A DNA stretch of 64,000 bases from Ophiura sarsii (lineage: Eukaryota; Echinodermata; Ophiuroidea; Amphilepidida; Ophiuridae), in assembly GCA_035610835.1 (NCBI GenBank), contig CM069442.1, forward strand, positions 58,941,950-59,005,949. Reading direction: 5' to 3'. Below the pieces are notes generated by a model, which made no database searches, was not told where the DNA came from, and saw only the letters and a list, made by a program, of their open reading frames with translations. The position numbers and the translations under genes are program-made. Positions 10,690 through 23,041 of this stretch are shown piece after piece. Every line of letters starts with the position of its first letter. Position 1 is the first letter of the stretch.

Positions 10690-12743
10690 CTGTACACAAG
10701 TGAACACACCCCTACGGAATGCGTTATGATCGAAATTGAAACAAATATGTTGACAAATTCCTTAAATTGGAAGCAGATTTTCATTATGATTTAGTAAAGT
10801 TCTGTGATGGGTTTTTAATGGACAGTCAGAGTTATAAGTCTAGGAAACTCTTTCCTGATAGTCAAGCTTCATTATTAGAGAGAGAAAACATTTGAAAAAG
10901 ATCACATAATATTGCTTTAAGCGGATAAGCTTACATAATCTGTCAAAGATGGTGGAGTGTAAGAGGAACATATCCATTTACACTAATTGATGGAACACAA
11001 GGATGTAGAAGTAAGTGGATTGCACCGTCGTGTTTAAAATCATACACAAATGGTAAGTGATTGAAGGTGGTAAGGAAAGGACTGTAAAGTGTTAAATGTT
11101 TGATATTAAATGATGTTCAAGACATCTAAAAAGAAAAAAACGTTACTGTATTAATTTTCGAAGGAGTTTATATAAATAAAAATGTCAGTCAATTTCCACC
11201 TTTTATTTGGTCTGATAGGTTTTAGAGATCATTTGGGGTGAATACTGAATGAAAAGCACATTCATGGCAATATAACATTACATTTGCAACATGTACAAAC
11301 AAATATAATAGGAGTGAAATAAAACTATATAAGGCATGACTTGTTTTAAACTATGCACATCTTGTCTCATTTGATTTCCAAAAATGTTTCAAAAATTCAA
11401 ATAAAATTCAAAAAAATCCCTAAAATGTTCCTAAAGTGTTTCTATTTTTATTTATTTTTTAATTTAAAAAAAAGGGTCGCCAGGCCCATAGAACATTTTT
11501 TTTCTTCTTCTTGTGAATATTATATATTACACATGTCTAGTCTATATCTTATCAGGATCATATTCTGATCCCACCAAACAATTACAACACTGCTTCCTAT
11601 CCATACATGTGCTATTTCATGGTCTAATGGTAAGGTAATTAGCATCCACTAAAATCAACCAAACTATTAAATATGTTTTAACATGATATTTTGAAAAGTA
11701 CTTTTCGAAATATCAGCCACACGATACACTTAACCTATGTTAATATGAATACACAGCTTGGTTGCCATGGAAATGTTATCAACAATAACTTTAAAAATGT
11801 TAGCGATTGGAGTAAAATGTGTTCTTGTATTTGTATATTGTTCACAACACATGTCAGGATCACAGCCACAAATCACAACAGAGAATTCTATATCTCAACC
11901 AACAGGAGTAAAGCTATGTCTGCAGTTGTCTGCTTTCCACATATACACCCACATACAATTTCAATGTTAAGCCCCTTGCACACTATGTGCTTTAGAGAAT
12001 TTTTTAAAGTTCATCCTGAAAAAGCCTGACTTTTGATCATAACAAAACATTATGGACAATTCTGTAAATTTAGTAAAGATATGCCTAGTCTAGAATCAGC
12101 AATTTTAAAATTAGTCCCTCGCATGTGGATAACATGTTACAAACTATTGATGTTATATGCTGCCTTTCATAACGAGTTAAAAAGGTTGAGTTCAAACTTG
12201 TTTAATCAGCTTCAAGTATGGCAACCTTACCTGGTAAAGTGAGCCTGTTCTAATAAGATTGCTAGCATCGTCTTTTTTATTTATTTCAAGTATTTCTCAA
12301 AGTATATTGGTTAAAATGTCCCATGGTGGAGCAAGAACCACCTTATACATTCCAAGCATCTAACACGAGCACATTATATAGACCCTAGGGCACTTTGTGA
12401 AGGCATTTTGAAATATAGGATAAACCATTGGGTGCAATTACTATACATACATTTGTGTGATTTGTTCAGTAGAATCATTTATACAACACACCTCATGCTA
12501 ATTTATTTTTTAAATTTTCATGAAGTAATATGTGTGTGATATGATTTTCATTTTCAAAATCAGATTGCAACATAACCCCAGGTAGCGTATAATTAGTTAT
12601 AAATAGTATAATGTATCGGTATAAATCAAAGTCTCTGTTATCTTCATTGGTTAATTTAAAATATATATATACATGGTATCAAAAGGAAAATCTTGTCCAC
12701 TTGTGAAAAAATATGCAATGTTGAAAATATCTGACAATATATA
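10690..12743. repeat. Segment copy 1, first part; no intact gene
   Basis: Blocks here recur in the same order near 25.7-27.4 kb and 39.0-44.6 kb: CTTACATAATCTGTCAAAG (10,930), TTGCCATGGAAATGTTATCA (11,761) and TTGAGTTCAAACTTGTTTAA (12,185). Short open frames (11,353-12,242) are not conserved between copies. The stretch 10,929-11,053, ending in a donor-like GGTAAGTG, may descend from an exon. Confidence 0.6.
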
Positions 12744-12932
12744 CTGTAAAACCAGAAATGTTCAAGTGCATTTCAATTTTGCTAATTTAGCAAGGAGCAC
12801 TTACTCTTATTTCCGATCTACCATGTAGCAATGCATTGCAAAGTTTACATTCATGACATTTTGATGCCGTGAATTAGGCCAGTATTGCTGATTTGCAAAA
12901 TGTTAAACTCACGAATATTTCTTGTTTTACAG
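12744..12932. mobile_element. CTGTAAAACC-ended MITE
   Basis: 189 bp bounded by CTGTAAAACCAGAAAT and ATTTCTTGTTTTACAG, with TA on each side. A related copy lies at 27,469-27,668. The TA target suggests a Tc1/mariner-type mobiliser. It is non-coding. Confidence 0.75.
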
Positions 12933-15003
12933 TATACAAAAAGGTTTTTAATGATACGTAATTTATGAATTTAGAAGGGTTATGTTAATGAGGAAATAAG
13001 TTAAAGTTGTTTTTATTTTACAAGCATATTGCTCTATGTCTATGTAAAATCCTTGCCAACATGATGTATCATATACCATGATGCTGGACAAAATTAGAAA
13101 ACTTTTGTGAAGAGTAATAATTGTATAACTTTATACTTATTGATGTACTTATTCATTTAACCCAGGAGTTGACTGTATGTTTGTTTTTTGTATATTATTG
13201 TAACTTTGTTGTTATTTGTATATATGTTTTTTGAGCAGAATAAAAATATTTAAAAAATAAAATGCCATGATGCTTAACAAATGCTTGCTACATGTACCCA
13301 CATCAATCCGAGCAGATCAGACTTGTCCAAAAATATCTTTGCACAATTTTGCTATCTTCAGAAGATAGTACCAATGCCATGTGACCAAACGGTTTTAATC
13401 ATGTGTCGACAATATTTGTTGTAATCAAATAGGGTTAATTTTAAAACAAAAAGTTAACACAATTAAAAATGGCCTTTAAGAATGATACTTGCAGAACCTA
13501 TGACTAGCAAAACTCAATTTAATCCACGGGAGGATCGAGCAAATGATTCAAGCCGAGTAAGTGAAATTATTCAATTTAAAAAAGACTTGGACTTGGACTG
13601 AAATGTACATGATTAATAATTGCTGATGTGTCCAGGAACTCTTACCATCAGATTACATAAGAGATTAGAAAGCACTCAAATTTGGAAAAACAAAGTTAGA
13701 GCATAACCATGATGCAACATTCAGAGCCTGACGTATCTGTATTTGATTAAAAAGTTGAATTACATCTCCAAGTGCGTATCCAAGAGTGATATTAATCCAA
13801 GTGCTAATATGGTTGTGCACCTAGCCAGTTGCCACATAGGCGAAGCGAAATGTGAGTGTGACGATTTCTTAAGGGCAGCGTAATAATAATTGGCTATAGC
13901 ACCTCAGAATAGGCAACCTATAGATAGATGGCGCTTTATAAATTTCATTTCATTTTTATTATTATTATTATCATTATTATTATCTATCCTTCTTGATACC
14001 CCTGGTTGAATGAACGCACAAAGGGAGCATTTCCAAATATAACTATTTCTAATTTAAGACAGAAATATTACCATAATCTATAGACTCTCAATCCTTCTGA
14101 GACTAACAACACTACAGCAAACACTATAGTTAGGTAATGATGTATCTAAGAGTTCTTCACATCAACTATTGATGTAGTAATAGTGGACCACTAGCTATAT
14201 GTAATTACATACTGTGCTCAATGAATGTGTGCAAGTGTGATATATATCCAATATGTACGTCTTCCTGAATTGAACTATTTGCTACAGGGTGTGTCAACAA
14301 CGTGTCCCATGTGAAATATGTTTTTTTGGGCCATAAATGATAAATATAAAAATTGTTCGCAAAATACTAATAATCATGTTCAGCAATCTTTAATGTGCCA
14401 TAAGAATTTGTTTCTATCCATTTTGGAACTTCCGTTATCAAATTATGGCAAATCTACTTCGGCATGTTCAAATTAAACTTTGGTCACTTTTAGAATCGTC
14501 ATTCATTGTGTAATTGAACATAATCGATCAAATCAATAATAATCTACCTACTAAAATTATAGATAGTTAAACAGAAAAACATATTTTCATCCATATTATC
14601 CATGACATACCATAAAATATTTGAATTTTAGGTGGTATTTTAAACAATACATTGACATATCCTATAATCTTCATCAGAATCACAAAGGCAGTTTTTTCTG
14701 TTGAAAGTCATTTTTATGTTCAAAAGTGGCCAAAGTGGGATTCGCACTCTTGTTACTGAATTGATCATATCTTTAGATGGTGAAATTCAATGGGATAAAG
14801 TGTATTTGATAGAAAACTAATAGGGTTTACCACCAGGTTTAAAACAATAGACATGGGATTAGGTCTGTTGTTTTTACATCATCTTTGTCATACTGTACTA
14901 TCTCATAAAAATGTTAGATCATGAATATAGGATTTATCAAACTCAAGATACACTCCATTATGTAAAACATGGTGATTTCACCTTTTTGACAAAGTGCTAA
15001 AAA
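12933..15003. repeat. Segment copy 1, middle part, with SINE-type tail
   Basis: About 13,620-13,790 and 13,985-14,290 match 47,527-47,990, and the latter also matches 30,133-30,430. At 13,925-13,985 the sequence GGCGCTTTATAAATTTCATT followed by ATT repeats is a SINE/LINE-type 3' tail, seen in reverse orientation at about 55,160-55,203. I see no gene. Confidence 0.55.
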
Positions 15004-16418
15004 TGTGTGTGCTATTACAGCAAAAATAACAAATATACAATGCTGCTAACCACTGTAGATAACTAAGATGGCAAATAACAAATATGCATTCCTGCCATCC
15101 TGCAGATAGCAAATATTCATATTATGCTATCTAGTGAAGATGGCAAATAACAAATATGCATTCTTGCCATCCACTGCAGATAGCAAGTATTCAGGTTCTG
15201 CTATCTACCGAAGATAGCAAATAACAAATATACAATGCTGCTATCCACTGTAGATAACTAAGATGGCAAATAACAAATATGCATTCCTGCCATCCACTGT
15301 AGATAGCTAAGATGGCAAATAACAAATATGCATTCCTGCCATCCTCTACAGATAGCAAATATTCATGTTCTGCTATCTACTGAAGATAACAAATAACAAA
15401 TATGCATTCCTGCCATCCACTGCAGATAGCAGGTAGTATTCATGTTCTGCTATCTACTGAAGATGACAAATAACAAATATGCATTCCTGCCATCCTGCAG
15501 ATAGCAAATATTCATATTATGCTATCTAGTGAAGATGGCAAATAACAAATATGCATTCTTGCCATCCACTGCAGATAGCAAGTATTCAGGTTCTGCTATC
15601 TACCGAAGATAGCAAATAACAAATATACAATGCTGCTATCCACTGTAGATAACTAAGATGGCAAATAACAAATATGCATTCCTGCCATCCACTGTAGATA
15701 GCTAAGATGGCAAGTAACAAATATGCATTCCTGCCATCCTCTGCAGATAGCAAATATTCATGTTCTGCTATCTACTGAAGATAACAAATAACAAATATGC
15801 ATTCCTGCCATCCACTGCACATAGCAGGTATTCATGTTCTGCTATCTACTGAAGATGACAAATAACAAATATGCATTCCTACCATCCTCTGCAGATAGCA
15901 GGTATTCATGTTCTGCTATTATTCATATTCTGCTATCTACTGAAGATAGCAAATAACAAATATACAATGCTGCTATCCACTGTAGATAACTAAGATGGCA
16001 AATAACAAATATGCATTCCTGCTATCCACTGTAGATTGCTAAGATGGCAAATAACAATATGCATTCCTGCCCATACACTGCAGATAACAAGTATTCATGT
16101 TCTGCTATCTACTGAAGATGACAAATAACAAATATGCATTCCTGCCATCCTCTGCAGATAGCAAGTATTCATGTTCTGCTATCTACTGAAGATAGCAAAT
16201 AACAAACATGCATCCTGCCATCCACTGCAGATAGCAGGTATTCATGTTCTGCTATCTACTGAAGATAGCAAATAACAATAATGCATTCCTGCTATCCACT
16301 GCAGATAGCAGGTATTCATGTTCTGCTATCTACTGAAGATGGCAAATAACAAATATGCATTCCTGCCATCCTCTGCAGATAGCAGGTATTCATGTTCTGC
16401 TATCTACTGAAGATAGTA
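15004..16418. repeat. Hairpin satellite array, ~74-bp unit
   Basis: About nineteen units with a 73-74 bp spacing, measured between successive TCTGCTATCT starts at 16,101, 16,175, 16,248, 16,322 and 16,396. Each unit contains TGCTATCT-loop-AGATAGCA, able to form an 8-bp stem, then AATAACAAATATGCATTCC. A segment beginning near 15,091 recurs near 15,486, a higher-order repeat of about 395 bp with few differences. The array lies between conserved blocks of segment copy 1 whose other copies hold only scattered single hairpins. Confidence 0.9.
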
Positions 16419-16529
16419 AAATATAATATTTAACACAAGTTCTGCTTCACTACCATGGGTTTCACGCCGTGGCGATCGCGTTCCTCAGGGGAATGTATTA
16501 CTTGTGAGTTGATCACTGTACGGAGAGGT

Positions 16530-17977
16530 TTACTTTTTTCTTTTTCGGTCCGGTGGTTTTCTCTTATTGTGACGACACTTCGAGACCACTTCAGATCGGC
16601 GATTTATGATGTTGCTTTTGTGTGTTGCTATTGCCAGTTTTTTTCCAAGCATAAGTTGTACTGTCTGGTTTTTCGCCTAAATGTGTTGGATTGCTTGATA
16701 GTCTCCCAAGTTATATTATATGCGGTATTGTGTTTTTTAAGACGCCAGATGTATTTTGATAGTTCAGTTTCCTTTTCGTATTTGATATTCCTGAAAGATT
16801 TTGTGTGGTTTCCATATCATTCTTTAAATGTTCCAGAAAATGTGGTGGGGTTAAGACGCAACCTGAAATCTAAAACCAGGAATGTACAACAACAAGTTGT
16901 ACAGAGGAATGGGAGGACATGGATCATCAACAAACATACGTTGTTAAAGGTTTGGGATATTATCCCGGGGGAGTGATAGTCATGCAGAAAAGTAGAGGTT
17001 TATTCCGTTAAATGCATGTATTGCGCGTGCCGATATGCGTAGGCCTATTTGGTACTCGTAACATTTTTATGGGAGGAAATAATCAACCAGGTAATATATA
17101 GGGGATGAACAGCAACTATACTAGAATTGGTACAGCTGGTAGAAGATCAAATTCACCGTATAGGACTGTCTGTAAAGATAAAATATTTTGACTAAGGGGT
17201 CGATGTAAGCTACTGAGGTGCTGTTGTGACATACGGTATAGCTTTGTAGACCGTGGATTTTACTAAGGGAGCAGTTCCATTTGTATGCGATAAAATTGCG
17301 AGAATGTTCCGGGCCCCGATGAGTTTTTTATCAGGCCCCGATGAGATTTTTATCGCGTACAGTTGCGAGTAGCAAAGGATTATTTATCGAGTAGCGTATT
17401 ACCGCTTGTTTAAATATAACGAAAGATAAGTGGTCGGTATGTAAATAGAGCTTCGGGTTATTTATTCTAGTTGTAATGTACAAATTCAGCATTTCATGTT
17501 TTTAGAGATAATGTTATTGATTATGGATGTTTAACGTAAATTGTATTATCCTCGTGTATTTGCTAAACAATGTCCCGCTCTATTTGCTAAACATACCCCA
17601 GGGTATGGCAGAGGCCTCGTATCGGGCCCCGATGTCTATTTTATCGGGGCCTGATGACTATTTTATCGCGTATCAACTTGAAAAACATCGGGTCCAAAAC
17701 ATATCAGGCCCCGATACAGTCGCGATAAATTTATCGCGTACAAATGGAACTGTTCCCTAAGCACTTTCCACTTTTTATGGCAATTGCATAGTTTATTTGC
17801 AGGGGTGCTTGTTCCCTTGTGTTTTTTGATGATACGGTCATTGTGGGCTTTGATTACTGATTTCATATTCTTCATGCAGCTGTAGCTTACTTTGGTGGTA
17901 TTTTTGTTGAATATTTTGTGTAGTTTGTGTCCTGGTGGGAAGTGCTTAGTTATCAGCTTTAGGAATGTTTGCGTTCT
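16530..17977 (-). pseudogene. Penelope-like element C-terminal region with GIY-YIG endonuclease
   Basis: Read right to left, the minus strand first shows a linker typical of Penelope-like polyproteins ([16 protein letters not shown], then [15 protein letters not shown], then a cysteine pair CNC). It is interrupted by the Harbinger MITE at 17,267-17,757 and resumes with STVYKA. Further left, about 16,600-16,860, lies the GIY-YIG nuclease region: NHTKSFRNIKYEKETELSKY, IWRLK, then ITWETIKQSNTFRRKT. It ends with NRRSEVVSKCRHNKR and a stop at 16,530-16,532. An in-frame TGA before the NHTKSF block, a frameshift after CLEKNW and the MITE insertion show that it is dead. The RT domain is not seen. Family motifs are recalled, not searched. 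Confidence 0.75.
17267..17757. mobile_element. Harbinger-type MITE (TAA target) inside the Penelope remnant
   Basis: 491 bp with inverted ends GGGAGCAGTTCCATTTGTAT and its counterpart ending CAAATGGAACTGTTCCC, flanked by TAA (17,264-17,266 and 17,758-17,760). A 3-bp TWA target is characteristic of PIF/Harbinger. The interior carries repeated TCGGGCCCCGAT-like palindromes and TTTATCGCG motifs. Confidence 0.8.
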
Positions 17978-19289
17978 CTATATCATGTATATACCATGTG
18001 ATTGACATCAAAAAATTGGTTTTGTGTCAAATACACATTTTTTGTTTTAAAACACCATCTCAGATGGTCTAAGATTTACATGCTATATATTGAGAAGGTT
18101 TGATCTGCTCCTAATCCATAAATCAATTTCCATCCAAATCAATTACTTTCAGATAAATACTCATTAATTCCAGAGAAAGTGAGATAGACCCGGCTTTGAT
18201 TACACACACAATCATCATGTTCTGCAACGACAGTCTGATTTCCTGTTAAATGTCTGCACAGAGCATTACCTTATATGTGCTAATGCATTAAACAAACACA
18301 TATGCAATCTGTTGTTCAAATACAGCGGTATGAGTTTCGTATGACGGATGTCTTATTGTTTAAAGGAGGACTATGTAATCTGCATGTTTGCGTGAGGAGG
18401 AAATCGTGCTTAATGTTTTGAAAACTGGTTTGAACAAGTTCCACCCTGTTTACATCTATGCATTCTAAAGCAGTTGTAAAGTTATAAAAGGTCAGAATAT
18501 CAAAATGTATGAAACGAAATGCAGAACTGGGTTGGGTTGAAACAGGATTTTTGTTAAAATTAGTATTCTGCTCAAAGCTTTTGGCATTTGCAAATTCATA
18601 TAGAATGTTTATTTGAACATGGACCAAAAAAGATTCAATATATGAATGTTATCTATCAAATAATGTTGAAATACTTGTGGATATACAATGGGAAACTATA
18701 TATCTTTCATCAATTAGTTTTGTTAATTAATTACTTACCTATAAAAATGTCCATGGAAAAATTCAAGATGTGATCAGTGAAGAACATGAAAAAACAAACA
18801 TAAATAAGGATAAATTAATCAATAAGGTTCACCTTATTAGTTTCTAGAAGTAAACGTGACAGCATATTTAACAGTAAGGATCATGCCGTCCATATTATGT
18901 ATTCTTTAACCATCCCATAGGATGTTCAACTTCTTCCAATACAAACTCTAGAGTTCCGTCTAGGTGCAATTGCATGAGAATCCAGGAAATCCGTATTACG
19001 AACATGCTACAGTAATTGTCCTCTCTGCAAAAGCCTCTTAATGATACTCTTAATATAAACATTGTCTTGTACTGTCAAATGTTCAAAATAACTTGGAGCA
19101 TGATTGTCACACAGGATTTGTCAGGTTTGGTAAACATGTCTTATTTTCACACTCAAAATTATTCACGTACAGCCAGGCTTATCAGCTCCAAAATTTACTC
19201 CGATGAAACACTCACTGACTCACAACAGCTACAAGTAACATTTGCCTTATGAAGCGCATAGCTGTTAAACGGCAGCCTTATTTCCTTAT
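17978..19289. repeat. Segment copy 1, right part; no gene
   Basis: About 18,120-18,640 matches 33,840-34,340 and 56,600-57,080. About 18,890-19,250 matches 36,190-36,860. Shared landmarks include CTGCATGTTTGCGTGAGGAG and CCCTGTTTACATCTATGCAT. The small open frames are not intact in the other copies. Confidence 0.6.
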
Positions 19290-19829
19290 GCACTTATCAA
19301 TTACAAGCCCTGCCCCTGGGGACCCGGGGCAAGACGGGGACCATGCGGGGACCGTACACGAGTGTACAAAAAATGATGCCCGGCTATGCGGGGGAGTGTA
19401 CACGGACGTACAAACTGTGCCCCCGCTAGCCGGGGCATGTAGCGGGGACGTACGCTAAGGTACACAAATGTACACCCCGGGCGCTTGCTATAAATAAGCT
19501 ATATGTGATGCGCTTGACGGAATAAGCCTAATAACACATAGGGAATACATAGAAATGCATTCCGTTATGGTTGCAGAAAGAAATAAGCGACCTCAGGACT
19601 GAAGCCGGGTGAATACTATGTCCTGGGAAATGGGTTGCCCGGGACTGTACACTTTGTCCCGGGCCAAGGGGAGCTGGGACTGTAGCGGGGACGTACTCAA
19701 AATGGTGCCCGGCCCTGCGGGGACCTTACACGATTGTAGCCGGGACGTCACATGGGCAATTTGTATGGCCCGGCCCTAATCCCCGCTATCCCTGGGTCCC
19801 CCGGGGCTGGGGATGCAATTGATAAGTGC
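19290..19829. mobile_element. GC-rich MITE with GCACTTATCAATT ends
   Basis: 540 bp bounded by GCACTTATCAATT and AATTGATAAGTGC, with AT on each side. The ends extend imperfectly through CCCC-rich sequence. The interior repeats CGGGGACGTAC-type units, and its GC content contrasts sharply with the surroundings. Paralogous sites at about 36,865-36,900 and 37,510-37,545 lack it. A 2-bp AT target would suit an ISL2EU/Harbinger-like mobiliser, but that is a guess. Confidence 0.75.
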
Positions 19830-20619
19830 ATTATAACAACATATTTGTCTTTTAAGGTCCTATCAATTCAAATCACCAGTGATGTGATCAACCAAATGAG
19901 TCGGCCAAATGGACCAATTTTACATTTTCAGCCTATTTTACAACTTGACCTGAGATGACATTTGACCTTGGTGTGCTCATTTGACCTCATTAACATGAAT
20001 GTTCTGTTCCCATGTTACATCTTGAACCCTATGTTTGGTTCCAATTTAACTTCAACTTAGCAAAAACTTCCTAACAGCCTATTTTACAACTTGATCTGAG
20101 ATGTCCTTATACAAGCCTCATCTAATACAAATATCCACCCGATGGCAGAATAATATATAATCATACAGAGTAAAAGGCCCCAATCAGATAATGAAAGTAC
20201 TTTTAGTTAAAGATTTACACTATGTCATATTATATGGTAGTATAAGTTTACAAGAAGGTGGAAATTGTCTGACAGTTCTATGGCTTTGCATGGTTACCTA
20301 TCGACTACCGGTATATAAATGACAACAGCGTATTAAATACACCACTGTACAATGAATGAGCACAAACAACCTGTCAAACCTTAAGATTGCACACCAGTAA
20401 ATGATTGTTCGTCCTTGCCGACGACAATCAGATTTTCTCTCTATTTCAAAATACTGTGGCCCATTCATAATCATAACTTATCAGGAAATGTACTTATTGC
20501 GCTCAAATGATTAAAGCTGGAATCTAATCCTGATTTTAGGTACTATAATTATATTACCACAGTGCAAAAAGAGACCTTTTCAGTCAATTGTGTAGGTGTT
20601 TGCTGATTTTGATTGTACA
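19830..20619. repeat. Segment copy 1, end; no gene
   Basis: 19,835-19,900 continues the block interrupted by the MITE. About 20,190-20,390 matches 37,990-38,180 (AGTATAAGTTTACAAGAAGG). Nothing coding is visible. Confidence 0.55.
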
Positions 20620-20949
20620 CAGGCCCGTAACTAGCCCCAAATCTGAAAAAAAGTCCTTTTTTTGTTACTAATGTACCTTTTTTTGTTACTAATGTACCTT
20701 TTTTTGTGAATACGCCCCCACCACCCACCCCAATTTCCCAATTTTCCGAAAAACGGCCCATTTCTCATTGTGTAAAGCGTTTTTTCGAGCCGTTTTGGAC
20801 TAAAACATGTCCTAACCCCCCCTCTCTCAAAATTGTCTGAGATTACTAAAAAAAATTGGGGGCAACCTTTTACGATTTTTTGGGTACCAATGTACCTTTT
20901 CCGGAAAATACGCCGCCCCCCCCCTAAACAAATCCTGCTTACGGACCTG
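20620..20949. mobile_element. hAT-type MITE with 8-bp target duplication
   Basis: 330 bp from CAGGCCCGTAA to TTACGGACCTG, flanked by perfect ATTGTACA duplications (20,612-20,619 and 20,950-20,957). CAG...CTG ends with an 8-bp duplication are diagnostic of hAT. The interior has tandem TTACTAATGTACC units and homopolymers. Confidence 0.9.
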
Positions 20950-22989
20950 ATTGTACATGTTCTGTTAACACTGCTCAATGTGTTGATGATAAATGCGAGC
21001 GATACACTAGCTGACCATAATAAGGGGCTTATTTCTCAGAACTTTCACGGTTACCCTATTGTGCTTCAATGATTACAAATATCATGAACTTGAAGTAATA
21101 AAGTTTTCTAGAGTTTATCGATCGAAAACTCCTTTGTTGACCGGAAGTGAGATATGGGGTTGGTTGGCGTCATAGTTACCCCTTTCGTCCAATCAGAGTT
21201 GATGTGCATTCGACCGCCCCTTTTGATTTACGATCGCCCGGCCTCTTTTGGTCATTCGCTTTTTTGGCACCATCCGAACAGGTTCAAAATTCTGAAAACC
21301 CACCCTCCTCCCATATGTTTGGGATGTTATTTTGAAAAGTTACATTTGTATAATAAGAATGATATTAATAATAGTGGTAATAGATATCTAAAAGTTTTTC
21401 TTTAAAAAAAAATTTTAAAAAAAAATGGAAAGCAGAAAAGAAAATTGGTATATAAAATGTTGTAAACAAATTTAATACCATCCAGGTTTGCTTGACTTTT
21501 CGGGTAAAACAACCATTGATTTGTTCAGCCCGTTGCATTAATCTGTTTTAGTCAGTACAAATGTGCAGTCGACTCATTTACACTACACATCGGCGGTGTT
21601 CATTTTTATTTTTTTTCACTGGCGGCCAACATGTCTTTCAGGCTGAGCTATGGGGGTGTACCCATCGGGTCGTAATTCCTTTTCCCATCTAGCCATTTAT
21701 TTTAACTGCTGTTTTTTGTTTTTGTTTGTTTTTTAAAATTATTTATATTTCTTTTTATTTTTAATTTTTTTATCCCTTTATTATCAAATGGCCGAAGTAT
21801 CGGGGGTTGTATCTTTCCGGATATGTGATGCCTGTATCTGACCGGTCTTTATTTATGTTTGTTTTTGGAAGACATGTTGTTTTTTAAAAAAGAGAGGACT
21901 AGTAGGATGCTTGCATTCTGTACAGTCATTTTTATAATAACCAATTTATTTTCTTGTCCTCTCTCCGCCCAGCTGTCAATAGGTGGGGTGCGACTCTTTA
22001 GGAAGTCGATAAATTCCTGAGGCCTTTCAGCTGTTAGATTGATCAATTGGGGAGGTGGGCCATATAGTGGTTGTAATTGATCCCTTTGCCCCTCAATCTA
22101 TAGTGTCAAAAAACAAATAAAAAATTCAACTCTTGTTAGATTGATCAATTGGGGAGGTGTGCCATACAGTGGTTGTAATTGATCCCTTTGCCCCTCAATC
22201 TATATTATAAACATATTCAACTCTTGTTAGAGTGACCAATGGGGAGGTGTGCCATATAGTGGTTGTAATTGATCCCTGTGCCCCTTAATCTATGAGCGTC
22301 GTATATTCAACTCAAGTTGGTGAATGTGTATCTCCTTGGACCATCGTGTCCATGTAGGCGGTTTCTTGATTATCAAAAAATTGAAGCCCAGATATTATTA
22401 TATATATTCTGTTTAATGACTTATAGTCGTCAAGTCGCGATCTTAACGTCACAAAATTTATTTTGATTAATTTTTGTTCTCGTTTGATTTTCTTTCCCTC
22501 TTTGGATATGGCAGGAGAATTCGATTTCAACACTCAAGATGTAGGTTTCGCGTCCGCTAGTTATTTACATGCTAGATGGCTGACTCTTGTGACACATGGA
22601 GTCAGTCGGTATTCTCTTGAGTGGCAAATTATTCTCCTGACCTCAATCTCTGACAGTTAACTTATAAGTTAACTTATAAATTAAAATACCTTGGGCAGTC
22701 CTTAAACAAATGGTTTCCATCATGATTTCTTCTATAAAGTTTTGCAAAAAATATGATGTTATTGCTATAGTATATGATGTGGAAAATTGCGTCGTCAATT
22801 ATGTGTTTGAAATAAATTGTTTGCAAATTCGCATGGTGCCAAATAGCTACCAATACCAAAGCAACGTGTGTGCTGTTTTTCTCTCTTATCGGTAAACAAA
22901 ATGTAAAGTTGAAAAATCCAGTCACTTTATAAGGCCAAATTATGTTTTGTTTGTTTGCCCTTAATGGACAAAAATTTGGAGGGTCTGTA
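20950..22989. other. Unassigned region with a short tandem repeat
   Basis: No recognised gene. Three tandem units (22,033-22,134, 22,135-22,225 and 22,226-22,294) each begin GTTAGATTGATCAATTGGGG, carry TAGTGGTTGTAATTGATCCC and end CCCCTCAATCTAT or similar, so each unit can fold (AGATTGA with TCAATCT). An open frame at 22,508-22,660 (MAGEFDFNTQDVGFAS...) has no family signature. Confidence 0.5.
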
Positions 22990-23041
22990 CAGTCCAGTGG
23001 CGTAGCGTCATAGGGGCACGGGGGGGGGGGGGGGGGGGGCA

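Noticed and set aside
15004..16418. CRISPR-like array
   Set aside because: There is no repeat/spacer alternation; whole 74-bp units repeat and context is eukaryotic.
16455..16976. 173-codon plus-strand open frame that looks like a gene
   Set aside because: It is antisense to the Penelope-like GIY-YIG region, its composition is odd (rich in Phe, Trp, Cys) and it shows no family motif.
18316..18627. 103-codon minus-strand frame
   Set aside because: The equivalent frame is broken in the other two segment copies (33.9 and 56.7 kb).
21147..21405. Overlapping 62- and 83-codon frames
   Set aside because: No motif, no conserved partner and no flanking gene signals.
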